From Rhizobium sp. RM (GTDB lineage Bacteria > Pseudomonadota > Alphaproteobacteria > Rhizobiales > Rhizobiaceae), in assembly GCF_013390595.1 (NCBI RefSeq), contig NZ_JACAWV010000007.1, positions 372,001 through 436,000 of the forward strand: a DNA stretch of 64,000 nt. The letters run 5' to 3'. Positions 50,419 to 59,345 of the stretch are shown here, piece by piece. A program made the position numbers and the translations under genes. Numbering within the stretch: position 1 is the first letter of the stretch; the number at the start of each line of letters is the position of its first letter. The notes beneath the pieces were generated by a model, which was not told the DNA's origin, made no database searches, and worked only from the letters and a program-made list of their open reading frames with translations.

Positions 50419-51908
50419 CAGCAGAAATCCATCGGTCCCTGGCAAATTATCCATTGTTCGGCGGCGACACCACACGTAGCCAGCCACCGGTGATTCTGAT
50501 CATCGGCGGTGGGTACTCGGGTGCGGCGCTGACAATCCGTTTGCTCGAACAATGGCAAAGACCGCTGCGAGTGGTCATAGCCGAACCGAGATCGTCAATC
50601 GGCCGGGGTCAAGCCTATAGCACCGAAGAAACCGCCCAACTGATGAACGGTCCTGCCGGGAACTTCTCGATCCATCCGCGGGATCTCGGACATCTGGCAC
50701 GCTGGGTTGCAAACAGCGCACGCGATGACGGCACGGCACTTGCCGATGGTGAGGCGGAAACGTTGTTCATTCCACGTGGCAAGTTCGGGTGTTATGTTGA
50801 AGAGGAACTGCGACAGTCAATCGAAAAAGCCGCCTCGGGAATCGAGGTCGAGCATTGGCAATCCGACGTCATCAAGTTGGATCGCCTCGCCTCCGGCGGC
50901 TTGAAGGCGCAATTTGCAGACGGTCGAACACTCGATGCAGATATCGCCGTCCTGGCAACCGGCGTTTTTCCACTTCGCTCCGATTCCGTTCTTGGTGCGC
51001 TCTCCAATGACTGGCGACTGACCACACCCTGGCAGTCGAAAAATCTCGATCGCCTGAGCAAAGCGCAGGACATTCTGATCGTCGGCGCAAGCCTCAGCAT
51101 GGTCGATACGGTGGCCAGTTTTGAAGCCCGTGGTTTTCGCGGGCGATACCATGTCATTTCACGGCGTGGCCACCTCATCGAACCGGTCCGGCCAGCAGGT
51201 GAGGCGATGGATATTGTCGATCCCGACGCTCTGCCGCAAACCACACGATCGCTTCTGACGCTGGCGATCAAAGCAAGGCGCAGGCTCATGGCAGAGGGTC
51301 GAGACTGGCAGGTTATTCCCTTCAGTCTTCGGCCATTCATATTGCCCATGTGGCTGAAAGCGACGACCACAGAACGGCTGCGTTTCGTGCGCCATCTGCG
51401 CGCATTGTGGGATGTCACCGCGCATCGCGCCGCGCCGCCGTCTTACGCTGCAGTTGACGCAGCAAGAAGTGCTGGAAGATTTGCGGCCCGGGCCGCCCGG
51501 CTGCTTTCAGCCAACCCTCTCGACGGGCGGCTTCAAGTGATTTTGCAACCACGCAGAAAAACGCAGCCTGAAGTGATCGTGGTCGATGGCATAGTTGATG
51601 CACGGGGACATCAGGAACACGACTGGGGTCGTATAACGACACCTCTCGTGAAACACCTTCAGCAAAACGGCCTTGTCCGCCGACACGACACCGGCTTCGG
51701 CATCGATGCCACTCCAGATGGTCTCGTGGTTGGCCTTGATGGTATCAAACATGGAGATCTTTTCGCGATCGGACATCCCTTGCGGGGTGTGGCCTGGGAA
51801 TCCAGCTCTCTGACAGAATTACGAGCCCAGGCTCAAACCTTGGCGACCACACTCAAAACCTTGCTCGATCCAACGGAAGATCAAACGCCAAGCCGATTGG
51901 CCTCCTGA
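50415..51908 (+). CDS. FAD/NAD(P)-binding protein
   Basis: A 497-residue flavoprotein of the NAD_binding_9 type. The N-terminal nucleotide-binding motif is IIGGGYSGAALTIRLLEQ, a second motif is LIVGASLSMVDTVASF, and the middle has GRGQAYSTEETAQLMNGPAG. Members include acyltransferase-associated and unassigned oxidoreductases; the substrate is unknown. Overlap with the SsuD-like gene suggests they act together, either by supplying reduced flavin or by oxidising a sulfur product (inference). A bidirectional terminator follows. Confidence 0.8.
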   Translation: MTAEIHRSLANYPLFGGDTTRSQPPVILIIGGGYSGAALTIRLLEQWQRPLRVVIAEPRSSIGRGQAYSTEETAQLMNGPAGNFSIHPRDLGHLARWVANSARDDGTALADGEAETLFIPRGKFGCYVEEELRQSIEKAASGIEVEHWQSDVIKLDRLASGGLKAQFADGRTLDADIAVLATGVFPLRSDSVLGALSNDWRLTTPWQSKNLDRLSKAQDILIVGASLSMVDTVASFEARGFRGRYHVISRRGHLIEPVRPAGEAMDIVDPDALPQTTRSLLTLAIKARRRLMAEGRDWQVIPFSLRPFILPMWLKATTTERLRFVRHLRALWDVTAHRAAPPSYAAVDAARSAGRFAARAARLLSANPLDGRLQVILQPRRKTQPEVIVVDGIVDARGHQEHDWGRITTPLVKHLQQNGLVRRHDTGFGIDATPDGLVVGLDGIKHGDLFAIGHPLRGVAWESSSLTELRAQAQTLATTLKTLLDPTEDQTPSRLAS

Positions 51909-51942
51909 GGTCATCCAGACAGAACCAGGGCGACACGACAAG

Positions 51943-51975
51943 AAACTCCAGCCAACATGTGTCGACTGGAGTTTT
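51943..51975. terminator. Bidirectional terminator between convergent operons
   Basis: A perfect nine-base stem (AAACTCCAG / CTGGAGTTT) with a 14-base loop lies between the FAD protein stop and the stop of the dehydratase gene. A-tract on the left and T-tract on the right serve both strands. Confidence 0.8.
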
Positions 51976-51994
51976 GTAGTGCCAGTAATGGGGC

Positions 51995-53134
51995 TCAGGG
52001 GTAAGCTGTAGCACCATCCGGTTTGCGGGTAACCTTGCGTTCCCAATGGATGTAATCGTCCTTTTCGAGAACCTTCTCGTCAATTTCGATACCCCAGCCT
52101 GGCCGGTCCGGCCGCAGTTCCATGTGGCCATCTACCGGCATGTATGGGTCGAGCGCCCAAGGCGCATGAACGTGCGGCTTGAATTCGAGCACCTTAAAAT
52201 TCGGCTGTGCGGCACAAAAATGCACGTTGACTGCCGTCGCTAGCGGCCCCATCGGATTGTGAGGTGCGACGGTCACATAGTGCGCTTCGGCAATCGCGGC
52301 GATGCGACGCATCTCACTCACGCCGCCCACCACGCAGATGTCCGGCTGGATAATATCCGCCCCCCGGGCCGACAGGAGCGACAGGAACTCAAAGCGATTG
52401 TAGAGGGATTCTCCAGTGGCAAGCGGCACCGTCACCTTCGATTTGAGTTCAGCCCAAGCCGGAATATGTTCCGGCCGGATCGGCTCTTCGTAGAAGTACG
52501 GGTCGTAAGACGCGATCGCCGCAGCAAGCTGCACGGCCTGATAGGGTTCGAAGATCTTTGCATGCGCATCGAACGCAAACTCAAAGTTCGAGGGCGTCAG
52601 CTCGCGAATACGCCCGAACCAGTCACCGGTTTCCTTGACGAGTTCGCCCCAGCGGCTGGCGTGCAGGTCGCGTCGATAGGGGCTTAGCTTGAACGCCGTA
52701 TAACCATATTCTTCGTGGAGCTGAAGCGTCTGATCACGGGCGTGTTCGGCGTCAGGCGCTGTGTAGACACCGCAGTAGACACGCACACGATCGCGGACAT
52801 TTCCACCGAGAAGCATGTAGACCGGCAGACCAGCGGCCTTACCGGCGATATCCCACAGAGCGTGGTCAATCGCGGAAATGGCCGCAAGGCCAAGCGCACC
52901 CGGAGGGAACCGGCATTGCTGATTCAACTTGAGAACGATGAACTCGACCCGGCGCGGATCTTCACCCTCGATCTGGTGGAAAAGATAGTCGAGCAGCGGC
53001 GGCAGGGCCCAGTCTGGTCCGTGATTGTAGCATTCGCCCCAACCACTGATGCCTTCGCTGGTTTCGATCTTGAGCAAGAGACGTGGACGGTCATCCACGC
53101 GCTGCATGTACGTCTTGATACCGGTAATACGCAT
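51995..53134 (-). CDS. Enolase-superfamily acid-sugar dehydratase (mandelate racemase subgroup)
   Basis: A 379-residue enzyme of the mandelate racemase subgroup. Lys149 (AFKLSPYR) is on the second strand; metal ligands are Asp189 with His191 (FDAHAKI), Glu217 (YEEPI) and Glu242 (ATGESLYN). The general base dyad Asp265 (QPDICVVGG) and His292 (PHNPMGP) is present. This pattern is that of D-galactonate-, mannonate- and related sugar-acid dehydratases, giving a 2-keto-3-deoxy acid. The ATG at 53134 has GGAG eight bases upstream. Its partner at 53148-54068 would cleave or dehydrate the product. The exact sugar acid is unknown. Confidence 0.85.
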   Translation of the reverse strand: MRITGIKTYMQRVDDRPRLLLKIETSEGISGWGECYNHGPDWALPPLLDYLFHQIEGEDPRRVEFIVLKLNQQCRFPPGALGLAAISAIDHALWDIAGKAAGLPVYMLLGGNVRDRVRVYCGVYTAPDAEHARDQTLQLHEEYGYTAFKLSPYRRDLHASRWGELVKETGDWFGRIRELTPSNFEFAFDAHAKIFEPYQAVQLAAAIASYDPYFYEEPIRPEHIPAWAELKSKVTVPLATGESLYNRFEFLSLLSARGADIIQPDICVVGGVSEMRRIAAIAEAHYVTVAPHNPMGPLATAVNVHFCAAQPNFKVLEFKPHVHAPWALDPYMPVDGHMELRPDRPGWGIEIDEKVLEKDDYIHWERKVTRKPDGATAYP

Positions 53135-53147
53135 GGTCAGAACTCCG

Positions 53148-54068
53148 TCACGCAGCACGCGTTTCGGCGCTGATGCGATCAACAACGCCACGCAGGATCG
53201 TGCGCTCACCTTCGTTCAAGGCCGTGACACCAGGGACACGCACCGGACCGACATTGTTGCCGAGCATGCCAAGCGCTTCCTTGACGACGGTGACGTTGGC
53301 TCCGTTGTTGTACTTCGTTCGGAGAGATTCGAATTCTGCAATGCCATCGATCAGGTTGCGTGCGCCGGCATAATCACCGTTATCAAGCGCACGGAGAATG
53401 GCGTGCGACCGCTCCGGGAAGACGTTGACGAGGCCTGAGGTGAAACCCCGAGCTCCAAGGGCATAGAAGGCAGGCGCCCAACCTTCGGCCAAACCGCAAA
53501 CCCAGATTGCCGGTGCGTCCTTTGTGGAGCGGATAACCTCAGCAAGCAGCATGAGGTTCGGCGATGCAAACTTGATGCCGGCGATATTGGGGTGAAGTGC
53601 AAGGGACCGGAAATCGGCGACCGAGAAACCGTCGCTACGCACGTAGGCAATGACCGGGACCGTGCAGAAATCGGCAAGTTCAAGGAAATAGCGCGCCTGA
53701 TAGGAAGGCCCTGCAAATGGGTCCATAGGATGGTGGCCCATGATCGCGTCCGCGCCAGCGGCAATCGCATCATTTGCAAGCGACTTCGCATCAGCCAGCG
53801 AGCGCCCCACCGCCGCACTGACGAGAGACTTGCCCGCCGCAGCCTTGATGGTCGTCGCGTGCACAAGCCTGATTTCATCCAATGTCAGGGTGAAGAATTC
53901 TCCGGTATTGCCCGCCGCCATGAGATTATGGACTCTCGCCGCAGCAAGACCCTTGATCAGCGCATCGAGCTTTTCGACATCCACCGCGCCGTCAGCGCGA
54001 TACGGGGTGACGGGAACACCCGAAATGCCACCGAGTGCTTTTCTGACGATCTCGAGCTTTTCACTCAC
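53148..54068 (-). CDS. DapA/NanA-family lyase or dehydratase
   Basis: A 306-residue class I aldolase-type barrel of the dihydrodipicolinate synthase family. The substrate-binding loop GNTGE (residues 53-57), Tyr142 in VIAYVRS and the Schiff-base Lys166 in GIKFASPN are visible. Members include 2-keto-3-deoxy-gluconate aldolase and 5-keto-4-deoxyglucarate dehydratase. Its location after a sugar-acid dehydratase gene makes one of these sugar-acid activities more likely than lysine synthesis. The start is GTG with GAGGG seven bases upstream, placed directly after the regulator stop. Confidence 0.87.
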   Translation of the reverse strand: MSEKLEIVRKALGGISGVPVTPYRADGAVDVEKLDALIKGLAAARVHNLMAAGNTGEFFTLTLDEIRLVHATTIKAAAGKSLVSAAVGRSLADAKSLANDAIAAGADAIMGHHPMDPFAGPSYQARYFLELADFCTVPVIAYVRSDGFSVADFRSLALHPNIAGIKFASPNLMLLAEVIRSTKDAPAIWVCGLAEGWAPAFYALGARGFTSGLVNVFPERSHAILRALDNGDYAGARNLIDGIAEFESLRTKYNNGANVTVVKEALGMLGNNVGPVRVPGVTALNEGERTILRGVVDRISAETRAA

Positions 54069-54779
54069 TTATTTACCCTCTTTGTTTCCGAAAACGATTG
54101 AAAGATATGTTTCGCCGGAGCGGACAACGTGGTCACGCATCTGCTTTTCGGCGCCATCGACATCGCCCTCAACGATGGCGGCAGCGATAGCGGCATGTTC
54201 CCGCAACGCCTTTTCGCGTTCGGCGGGATCTGAATGGATGATGCGACGGATGCTGGCATCATAAAACTGCTGCCGCTCGATCAGGCGCGCGAGATACTGA
54301 CAGCGTGACGCCTTGTGGATCTGATCATGAAAGGTTTCGTTGAGCAGGATCAATTCGTCCGCATTACCCGACGTCGTGGCAGCATCCATCAACATGACAG
54401 TGGCCTTCAACGCGCCCGCGGCCTCAGCCGAAATACGCTTGGCTGCCAGATGACCGATCATGGATTCAAGAGCCGCACGCGCAAGGATCATCTCCTCGGC
54501 CCAGCTCATGTTGAAGCGGATGATCACCCCCCGACGCGGCAACGCCTCGACAAGCCCCTCCGCCTCCAGTTGACGCAGGGCTTCCTTGATCGGTGTCGTA
54601 CTCACTCCGAACTGCTCGGCGAGCTGGCGTTCATTGACTTTTTCATCAGGCGCAAAACGACCGGCAATGATCGCGCCACGCAGGATGCGATGCACATGGT
54701 CGCGCATGGTCAGCTGGAGCTGGGGATCGAGCCTTTCGATGGTTCCCACCCCACCGGACAGACTTGGTTGATGAGCCAT
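54069..54779 (-). CDS. GntR family regulator (FadR subgroup)
   Basis: A 236-residue regulator with an N-terminal winged helix (about residues 22-90; EKVNERQLAEQFGVSTTPIKEALRQLEAEG in outline) and an all-helical FCD effector domain with the metal-binding pattern around NETFHDQIH and REHAAIAAAI. FCD regulators usually bind sugar acids or organic acids and act as repressors. It is divergent from the dipeptide-type transporter and transcribed with the lyase and dehydratase. A matching operator lies at 54819-54834. Confidence 0.9.
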   Translation of the reverse strand: MAHQPSLSGGVGTIERLDPQLQLTMRDHVHRILRGAIIAGRFAPDEKVNERQLAEQFGVSTTPIKEALRQLEAEGLVEALPRRGVIIRFNMSWAEEMILARAALESMIGHLAAKRISAEAAGALKATVMLMDAATTSGNADELILLNETFHDQIHKASRCQYLARLIERQQFYDASIRRIIHSDPAEREKALREHAAIAAAIVEGDVDGAEKQMRDHVVRSGETYLSIVFGNKEGK

Positions 54780-54818
54780 TGCTGCAAAATCCTGTTGACG
54801 TTCAAATCGACTTGTGAG

Positions 54819-54834
54819 ATCTGATATACCAGAT
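54819..54834. promoter_or_regulatory. GntR/FadR-type operator ATCTGATATACCAGAT
   Basis: A 16-base near-perfect palindrome, with only the two positions flanking the TATA centre unmatched, lies 40 bases upstream of the regulator start and about 65 before the transporter start. Its TGGTATACCA-like core is the kind bound by FCD-type GntR regulators, so it probably controls both operons. Confidence 0.65.
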
Positions 54835-54898
54835 TTCAGATCGATGTCGATATGAAAATTGGCATTCGAGGTTGAGGAGCCTCAAGGGAGGAATGAAA

Positions 54899-56494
54899 AT
54901 GCTCAGACGTCACTTCATCATGCTCGCCAGCGCTGCTGCTATCGCAGCCGGCGCTCCACTCGCAGCCGCTGCCGCAACGCCGCGCGACCAGCTCGTCATC
55001 GCGACCAACATGTCCTCGATGCGTGGCCTTGATCCGCAGGAGTTAAACCAGCTTGAGGCTGCAGAAGTCGTTGCCAACCTCTATGAGCGGCTGATCGTTC
55101 TGCCGGCGGACAAGATTACTGAACCGCAACCAGGACTTGCCGAAAGCTGGTCTGTCTCCGAAGACGGTAAAACGTTCACATTCAAAATCCGCTCGGGCGT
55201 CAAATTTCATTCAGGCAACGCGCTGACGGCCAAGGATGTCGAGTGGTCTCTGCGTCGTCTGGTAAAGCTCGGCCTTGCCCCGTCCACCGATCTGCGCCAA
55301 TGGGGCTTTTCGGCTGACAACGTTGATCAGCTTATCCGCGCAAGTGACGACCACACCGTGGTGATCGAAACACCAGAAGTCTGGAATTCCGACCTTATCC
55401 TTCTGTCGCTGGCAAGCTTCTCGACCTCCATCCTCGACAGCACGTTCCTCGCCGGCAAGGAAAAGAATGGCGACATGGGTCGCGAGTACCTGCAGACTGC
55501 CGATGCGGGTTCGGGCCCATATTCGCTGAGAACATGGCGCTCCAACGAAATGCTGATTGCCGAAGCCTTTGCCGACTATTGGCAGGGAGCGCCAGCCATG
55601 CGCCGTGTAATCCTGCGCCATCTGCCGGAATCCTCGGCGCAACGTCTGCAGGTTGACGCCGGAGATATGGACATCGCGACGCGACTGTCTTCCACAGATC
55701 TTGCCGCACTGGAAGCGGGTGGAAAGGTCGAAATCCAGAAAACACCCGGCTTCGGCTTCTATTATCTGGCCCTCAACCAGAAGGACGAAATTCTTTCCAA
55801 TCCCAAAGTTCGCGAAGCCTTCCGCTATCTGATCGACTATGACGGCCTGAGCAGCACCGTCATGAAGTACTACGGCATCAAACAGCAGAGCATCATTCCT
55901 GCAGGTCTGCCTGGCGCACTCAGCGAAAATCCGTACAAGCTGGATATCGACAAGGCCAAACAGTTGCTGGCCGAGGCCGGTTATCCGGACGGTTTCTCAA
56001 AGGTCTATTATGCAACACCGGTGACGCCTGAATTCGAGGTCGCCCAGTCGCTGCAGGCCAATGCGGCAAAGGCCGGCGTCAAGCTTGATCTGCAAGGTGG
56101 CGACCACATCGGCAAGTTCCGGGATCGCGCTTTTGAAATCTTCTCGGCCCGCTCTGGTGAACGTCTTCCTGACCCGCATGCAGTGCTCGCATCCTATGCG
56201 ACCAACAAGAACAATGCTGATGAGGCCAAGTTGACCGGTCTGCTGGCCTGGCGTTCAGCATGGGATGTTCCGAAAGAGATCCAGGACATGGTGACGGCCG
56301 CGGCCCACGAAACAGACAAGGCAAAGCGCGCTGATCTCTACACGCTAATCAACAAGGCATATCTCGCAGCTTCTCCCGCCCTGATCACCTCGTTCCAGCG
56401 AACCGACGCCAAGGCCGTTCGAAAAGAAGTCAAAGGTTATGTCGGTCACTCCACCTGGCTGACCCGCTGGGACACCGTGACCAAGGGCGAATGA
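54899..56494 (+). CDS. Dipeptide/oligopeptide-type ABC binding protein (family 5)
   Basis: A 531-residue periplasmic binding protein of the DppA/OppA family. The ATG at 54899 is preferred: GGGAGG lies seven bases upstream, and it opens a signal peptide with an Ala-rich core and cleavage near AAAAAT. The domain has LVIATNMSSMRGLDPQ and GLAESWSVSEDGKTFTFKIR, both typical. Family 5 proteins bind peptides, but in rhizobia also opines, sugars and sugar acids. Given the GntR-dehydratase-lyase neighbours, the ligand may be a sugar-acid conjugate (inference). Confidence 0.9.
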   Translation: MLRRHFIMLASAAAIAAGAPLAAAAATPRDQLVIATNMSSMRGLDPQELNQLEAAEVVANLYERLIVLPADKITEPQPGLAESWSVSEDGKTFTFKIRSGVKFHSGNALTAKDVEWSLRRLVKLGLAPSTDLRQWGFSADNVDQLIRASDDHTVVIETPEVWNSDLILLSLASFSTSILDSTFLAGKEKNGDMGREYLQTADAGSGPYSLRTWRSNEMLIAEAFADYWQGAPAMRRVILRHLPESSAQRLQVDAGDMDIATRLSSTDLAALEAGGKVEIQKTPGFGFYYLALNQKDEILSNPKVREAFRYLIDYDGLSSTVMKYYGIKQQSIIPAGLPGALSENPYKLDIDKAKQLLAEAGYPDGFSKVYYATPVTPEFEVAQSLQANAAKAGVKLDLQGGDHIGKFRDRAFEIFSARSGERLPDPHAVLASYATNKNNADEAKLTGLLAWRSAWDVPKEIQDMVTAAAHETDKAKRADLYTLINKAYLAASPALITSFQRTDAKAVRKEVKGYVGHSTWLTRWDTVTKGE

Positions 56495-56519
56495 TCGCCG
56501 CAAGCCAAGGACAAGTAAC

Positions 56520-57581
56520 TTGACCTCCTCCCAAGCGACTACCGTTAGCAACCCGGGCAGCAGCAAATTGCTGTCCGGGTTGCGAAAGATTGCGACTTCC
56601 ATCGCCGTCATCCTGACAACCCTGCTCGGCCTTCTGGTTATCACCTTCGCGATTGGCCGCCTTGTTCCTGCGGACCCTGTTATCGCTGCCATTGGCGATC
56701 AGGCCGATCAGGCCACATACGAACGTGTCTACAAGGAAATGGGCCTGGACCGGCCACTCTACGTCCAGTTCGGCGCCTATCTGAACGACGTCGTACATCT
56801 GGAATTCGGACAGTCTCACATCACCAAAAACCCGGTTGCCAGCGATCTGGCCCGCGTCTTTCCGGCGACCATCGAGCTTGCGACACTGGCAACCTTGATT
56901 GGCGCAGGTTTCGGTGTCCCACTCGGGGTCATTTCCGCAGTTCGCAAGGGAACGTGGGTCGACCATCTTGGTCGTTTCGTCGGTCTGCTCGGCTATTCGA
57001 CACCAATTTTCTGGCTCGGAACCATCGTCATCCTTGTATTTTATGCGAAATTCGGCCTCATCCCGGGAGGCGGCCGCATCGACATCTACAATGAGGGGCT
57101 GGTCGAGGGGCCGACCGGATCGATCCTGCTGGACTCCATTCTCGCCGGTGAATGGCAGGTGTTCTGGAGCGCGCTTCATCACGTCATCGCCCCTGCCCTG
57201 ATCCTTGGCTATGCGGCCATGGCCTATCTCAGCCGCATGAGCCGCAGCTTCATGCTTGAACAGCTGCGCCAGGAATATGTCCTTACGGCGCGCGCAAAGG
57301 GTCTCAGTCAGCGTTCGGTCGTCTGGCGTCACGCCTTTCGCAATATTCGTGTCCAATTGCTGACAGTTGTGGCGCTTGCCTATTGCGGCCTACTTGATGG
57401 CACGGTGTTGATCGAAACGGTTTTCGCCTGGCCGGGTCTCGGTCAATATCTGACTTCCGCGCTGTTTTTTGCCGACATGAATGCCGTACTCGGCAGTGTG
57501 CTGCTGATCGGCATCATTTCCATCGCGATCAATCTCCTTTCGGACATTGTTTATCGCTTCATCGATCCGAGAACACGGTGA
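56520..57581 (+). CDS. Dipeptide-type ABC permease (DppB-like)
   Basis: A 353-residue inner-membrane permease with about six membrane segments and the family motif RAKGLSQRSVVWRHAFRN. The start is a TTG 25 bases after the binding-protein stop; no in-frame ATG is available before the conserved region. The N-terminal tail is about 20 residues longer than usual. Its stop overlaps the next permease start (GTGA). Pairs with the DppC-like protein. Confidence 0.9.
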   Translation: MTSSQATTVSNPGSSKLLSGLRKIATSIAVILTTLLGLLVITFAIGRLVPADPVIAAIGDQADQATYERVYKEMGLDRPLYVQFGAYLNDVVHLEFGQSHITKNPVASDLARVFPATIELATLATLIGAGFGVPLGVISAVRKGTWVDHLGRFVGLLGYSTPIFWLGTIVILVFYAKFGLIPGGGRIDIYNEGLVEGPTGSILLDSILAGEWQVFWSALHHVIAPALILGYAAMAYLSRMSRSFMLEQLRQEYVLTARAKGLSQRSVVWRHAFRNIRVQLLTVVALAYCGLLDGTVLIETVFAWPGLGQYLTSALFFADMNAVLGSVLLIGIISIAINLLSDIVYRFIDPRTR

Positions 57582-58501
57582 ACGCCATGACAAAATCTGG
57601 CTCCCTTGCCACCCTCCACAACTGGCTCATAAATGAGGATTTCACCTCAACACGTCAGGCCAGACTGCACGGCGTCTATGTCGCCTGGCTGAACCTTCTG
57701 GCTAACCCTTTAGCATTCTGCGGTTTTCTTGTCGTACTCGGCCTCGTGATCGTGGCCGCCTTCGCACCGCTTATCGCCACGCATGATCCCTATGCACAGG
57801 ACCTCGCACTTGCGTTGAAACCGATATCCGCCCAGCACTGGTTCGGAACGGATGAGTTCGGTCGCGATGTGTTCTCGCGCTTGGTCTATGGCTCACGCAC
57901 GACACTCTACATCAGTATCCTCGTCACCGTCGTCGTTGCACCGATCGGCTTCATAATTGGCGCCACGGCCGGCTATCTCGGTGGTTGGGTCGATGTCGTC
58001 CTGATGCGAGTGACCGACATTTTCCTTTCCTTCCCCAGTCTCGTCTTGGCGCTAGCCTTCTCCGCCAGTCTTGGTCCGGGAATTGAGAACGCAGTTATTG
58101 CTATCGCCCTGACCGTCTGGCCACCGATTGCGCGTCTCGCGCGCGCCGAAACCTTGACGTTCCGCAATGCTGACTTCGTTGTCGCGGCAGAACTGCAGGG
58201 AGCGGGCATGTGGCGCATTCTGTTTCGCCATATCGTTCCGCTCTGCGCTCCGTCGATTATCGTTCGCCTGACGCTCAATATGTCGAGCATCATTCTGACA
58301 GCGGCAGGTCTGGGCTTTCTCGGGCTCGGCGCACAGCCACCCATGGCCGAATGGGGAGCGATGGCCGCATCCGGCCGTCAGTATCTTCTCGATGCCTGGT
58401 GGCTGACGACGATCCCGGGCCTCGCAATCTTGACCGTCAGCCTTGCTTTCAACCTGTTGGGCGATGGCCTGCGCGACATTCTGGATCCCCGAAATGGCTA
58501 A
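57578..58501 (+). CDS. Dipeptide-type ABC permease (DppC-like)
   Basis: A 307-residue inner-membrane permease. It has the N-terminal TM segment followed by LIATHDPYAQDL and HWFGTDEFGRDVFSRLVYGSR, the standard signature of DppC/OppC, and the EAA loop ELQGAGMWRILFRHIVP. The start is the GTG at 57578 overlapping the DppB-like stop; an ATG three codons later is an alternative. Its stop overlaps the first ATPase by eight bases. Confidence 0.92.
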   Translation: MNAMTKSGSLATLHNWLINEDFTSTRQARLHGVYVAWLNLLANPLAFCGFLVVLGLVIVAAFAPLIATHDPYAQDLALALKPISAQHWFGTDEFGRDVFSRLVYGSRTTLYISILVTVVVAPIGFIIGATAGYLGGWVDVVLMRVTDIFLSFPSLVLALAFSASLGPGIENAVIAIALTVWPPIARLARAETLTFRNADFVVAAELQGAGMWRILFRHIVPLCAPSIIVRLTLNMSSIILTAAGLGFLGLGAQPPMAEWGAMAASGRQYLLDAWWLTTIPGLAILTVSLAFNLLGDGLRDILDPRNG

Positions 58502-59345
58502 CGCTTCTGATCTTATCCTGTCCGTGAAGAATATGTCGGTGGAGTTCCCAACCCTGTCCGGCTCGGTAACTGCCGTCCGCAACGTCTCATTCGACGTCGG
58601 GCGAGAAAAAGTCGGCATTATCGGCGAGTCCGGTTCGGGCAAAAGCACCACCGGCCGCGCCATTATGGGTCTTCAGCCTCCCAAGGCGCGCGTGCTTGCA
58701 GATCACATGATGTTCGAGGATGTCGATCTTCTGAAGACGACGGAAAAAGAGATGCTGGCCATTCGCGGCAAGCGTATCTCTATGATCCTGCAGGACCCGA
58801 AATATTCGCTCAATCCGGTCATGACCATTGGCGACCAGATTTCCGAAACCGTCATCCTCCACGAACGCAAGTCCCGCAAGGAAGCCCGCGAACGCACTCT
58901 GGCCATGCTGGAACGTGTTCGTATCCGAGATCCGCAGCGGGTCTATAATCTCTACCCGCACGAGGTTTCCGGTGGCATGGGCCAACGCATCATGATCTCG
59001 ATGATGTTGATCGCCTCCCCGTCACTGATTATTGCCGACGAACCCACATCCGCGCTCGACGTCACGGTGCGTCAGCAGGTTCTCTCGATCCTCGACGAAC
59101 TGGTTATCGAGCGAAATATCGGCCTGATCTTCATCTCTCATGATCTCAATCTCGTTCGCAGTTTCTGTGATCGGGTCCTCATCATGTATGCTGGGCGTAT
59201 CGTCGAAACCATTGCAGCAAAAGATCTGCACAATGCTCAGCACCCCTATACACGCGGACTGCTCAATGCATTGCCGAGCCTTGATCATCCCCACGACCGA
59301 CTGGAAGTGCTGCGTCGTGATCCGGCGTGGCTGGAGAACAACTGA
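58494..59345 (+). CDS. Dipeptide-type ABC ATPase (DppD-like)
   Basis: A 283-residue ATPase with Walker A GESGSGKST, signature VSGGMGQRIMISM and Walker [12 protein letters not shown]. It is shorter than E. coli DppD because the C-terminal tail ends soon after HPYTRGLLNALPS; the iron-sulfur cysteines seen in some OppD/DppD tails are absent. The start at 58494 overlaps the permease stop. It forms a heterodimer with the next gene's product. Confidence 0.9.
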   Translation: MANASDLILSVKNMSVEFPTLSGSVTAVRNVSFDVGREKVGIIGESGSGKSTTGRAIMGLQPPKARVLADHMMFEDVDLLKTTEKEMLAIRGKRISMILQDPKYSLNPVMTIGDQISETVILHERKSRKEARERTLAMLERVRIRDPQRVYNLYPHEVSGGMGQRIMISMMLIASPSLIIADEPTSALDVTVRQQVLSILDELVIERNIGLIFISHDLNLVRSFCDRVLIMYAGRIVETIAAKDLHNAQHPYTRGLLNALPSLDHPHDRLEVLRRDPAWLENN

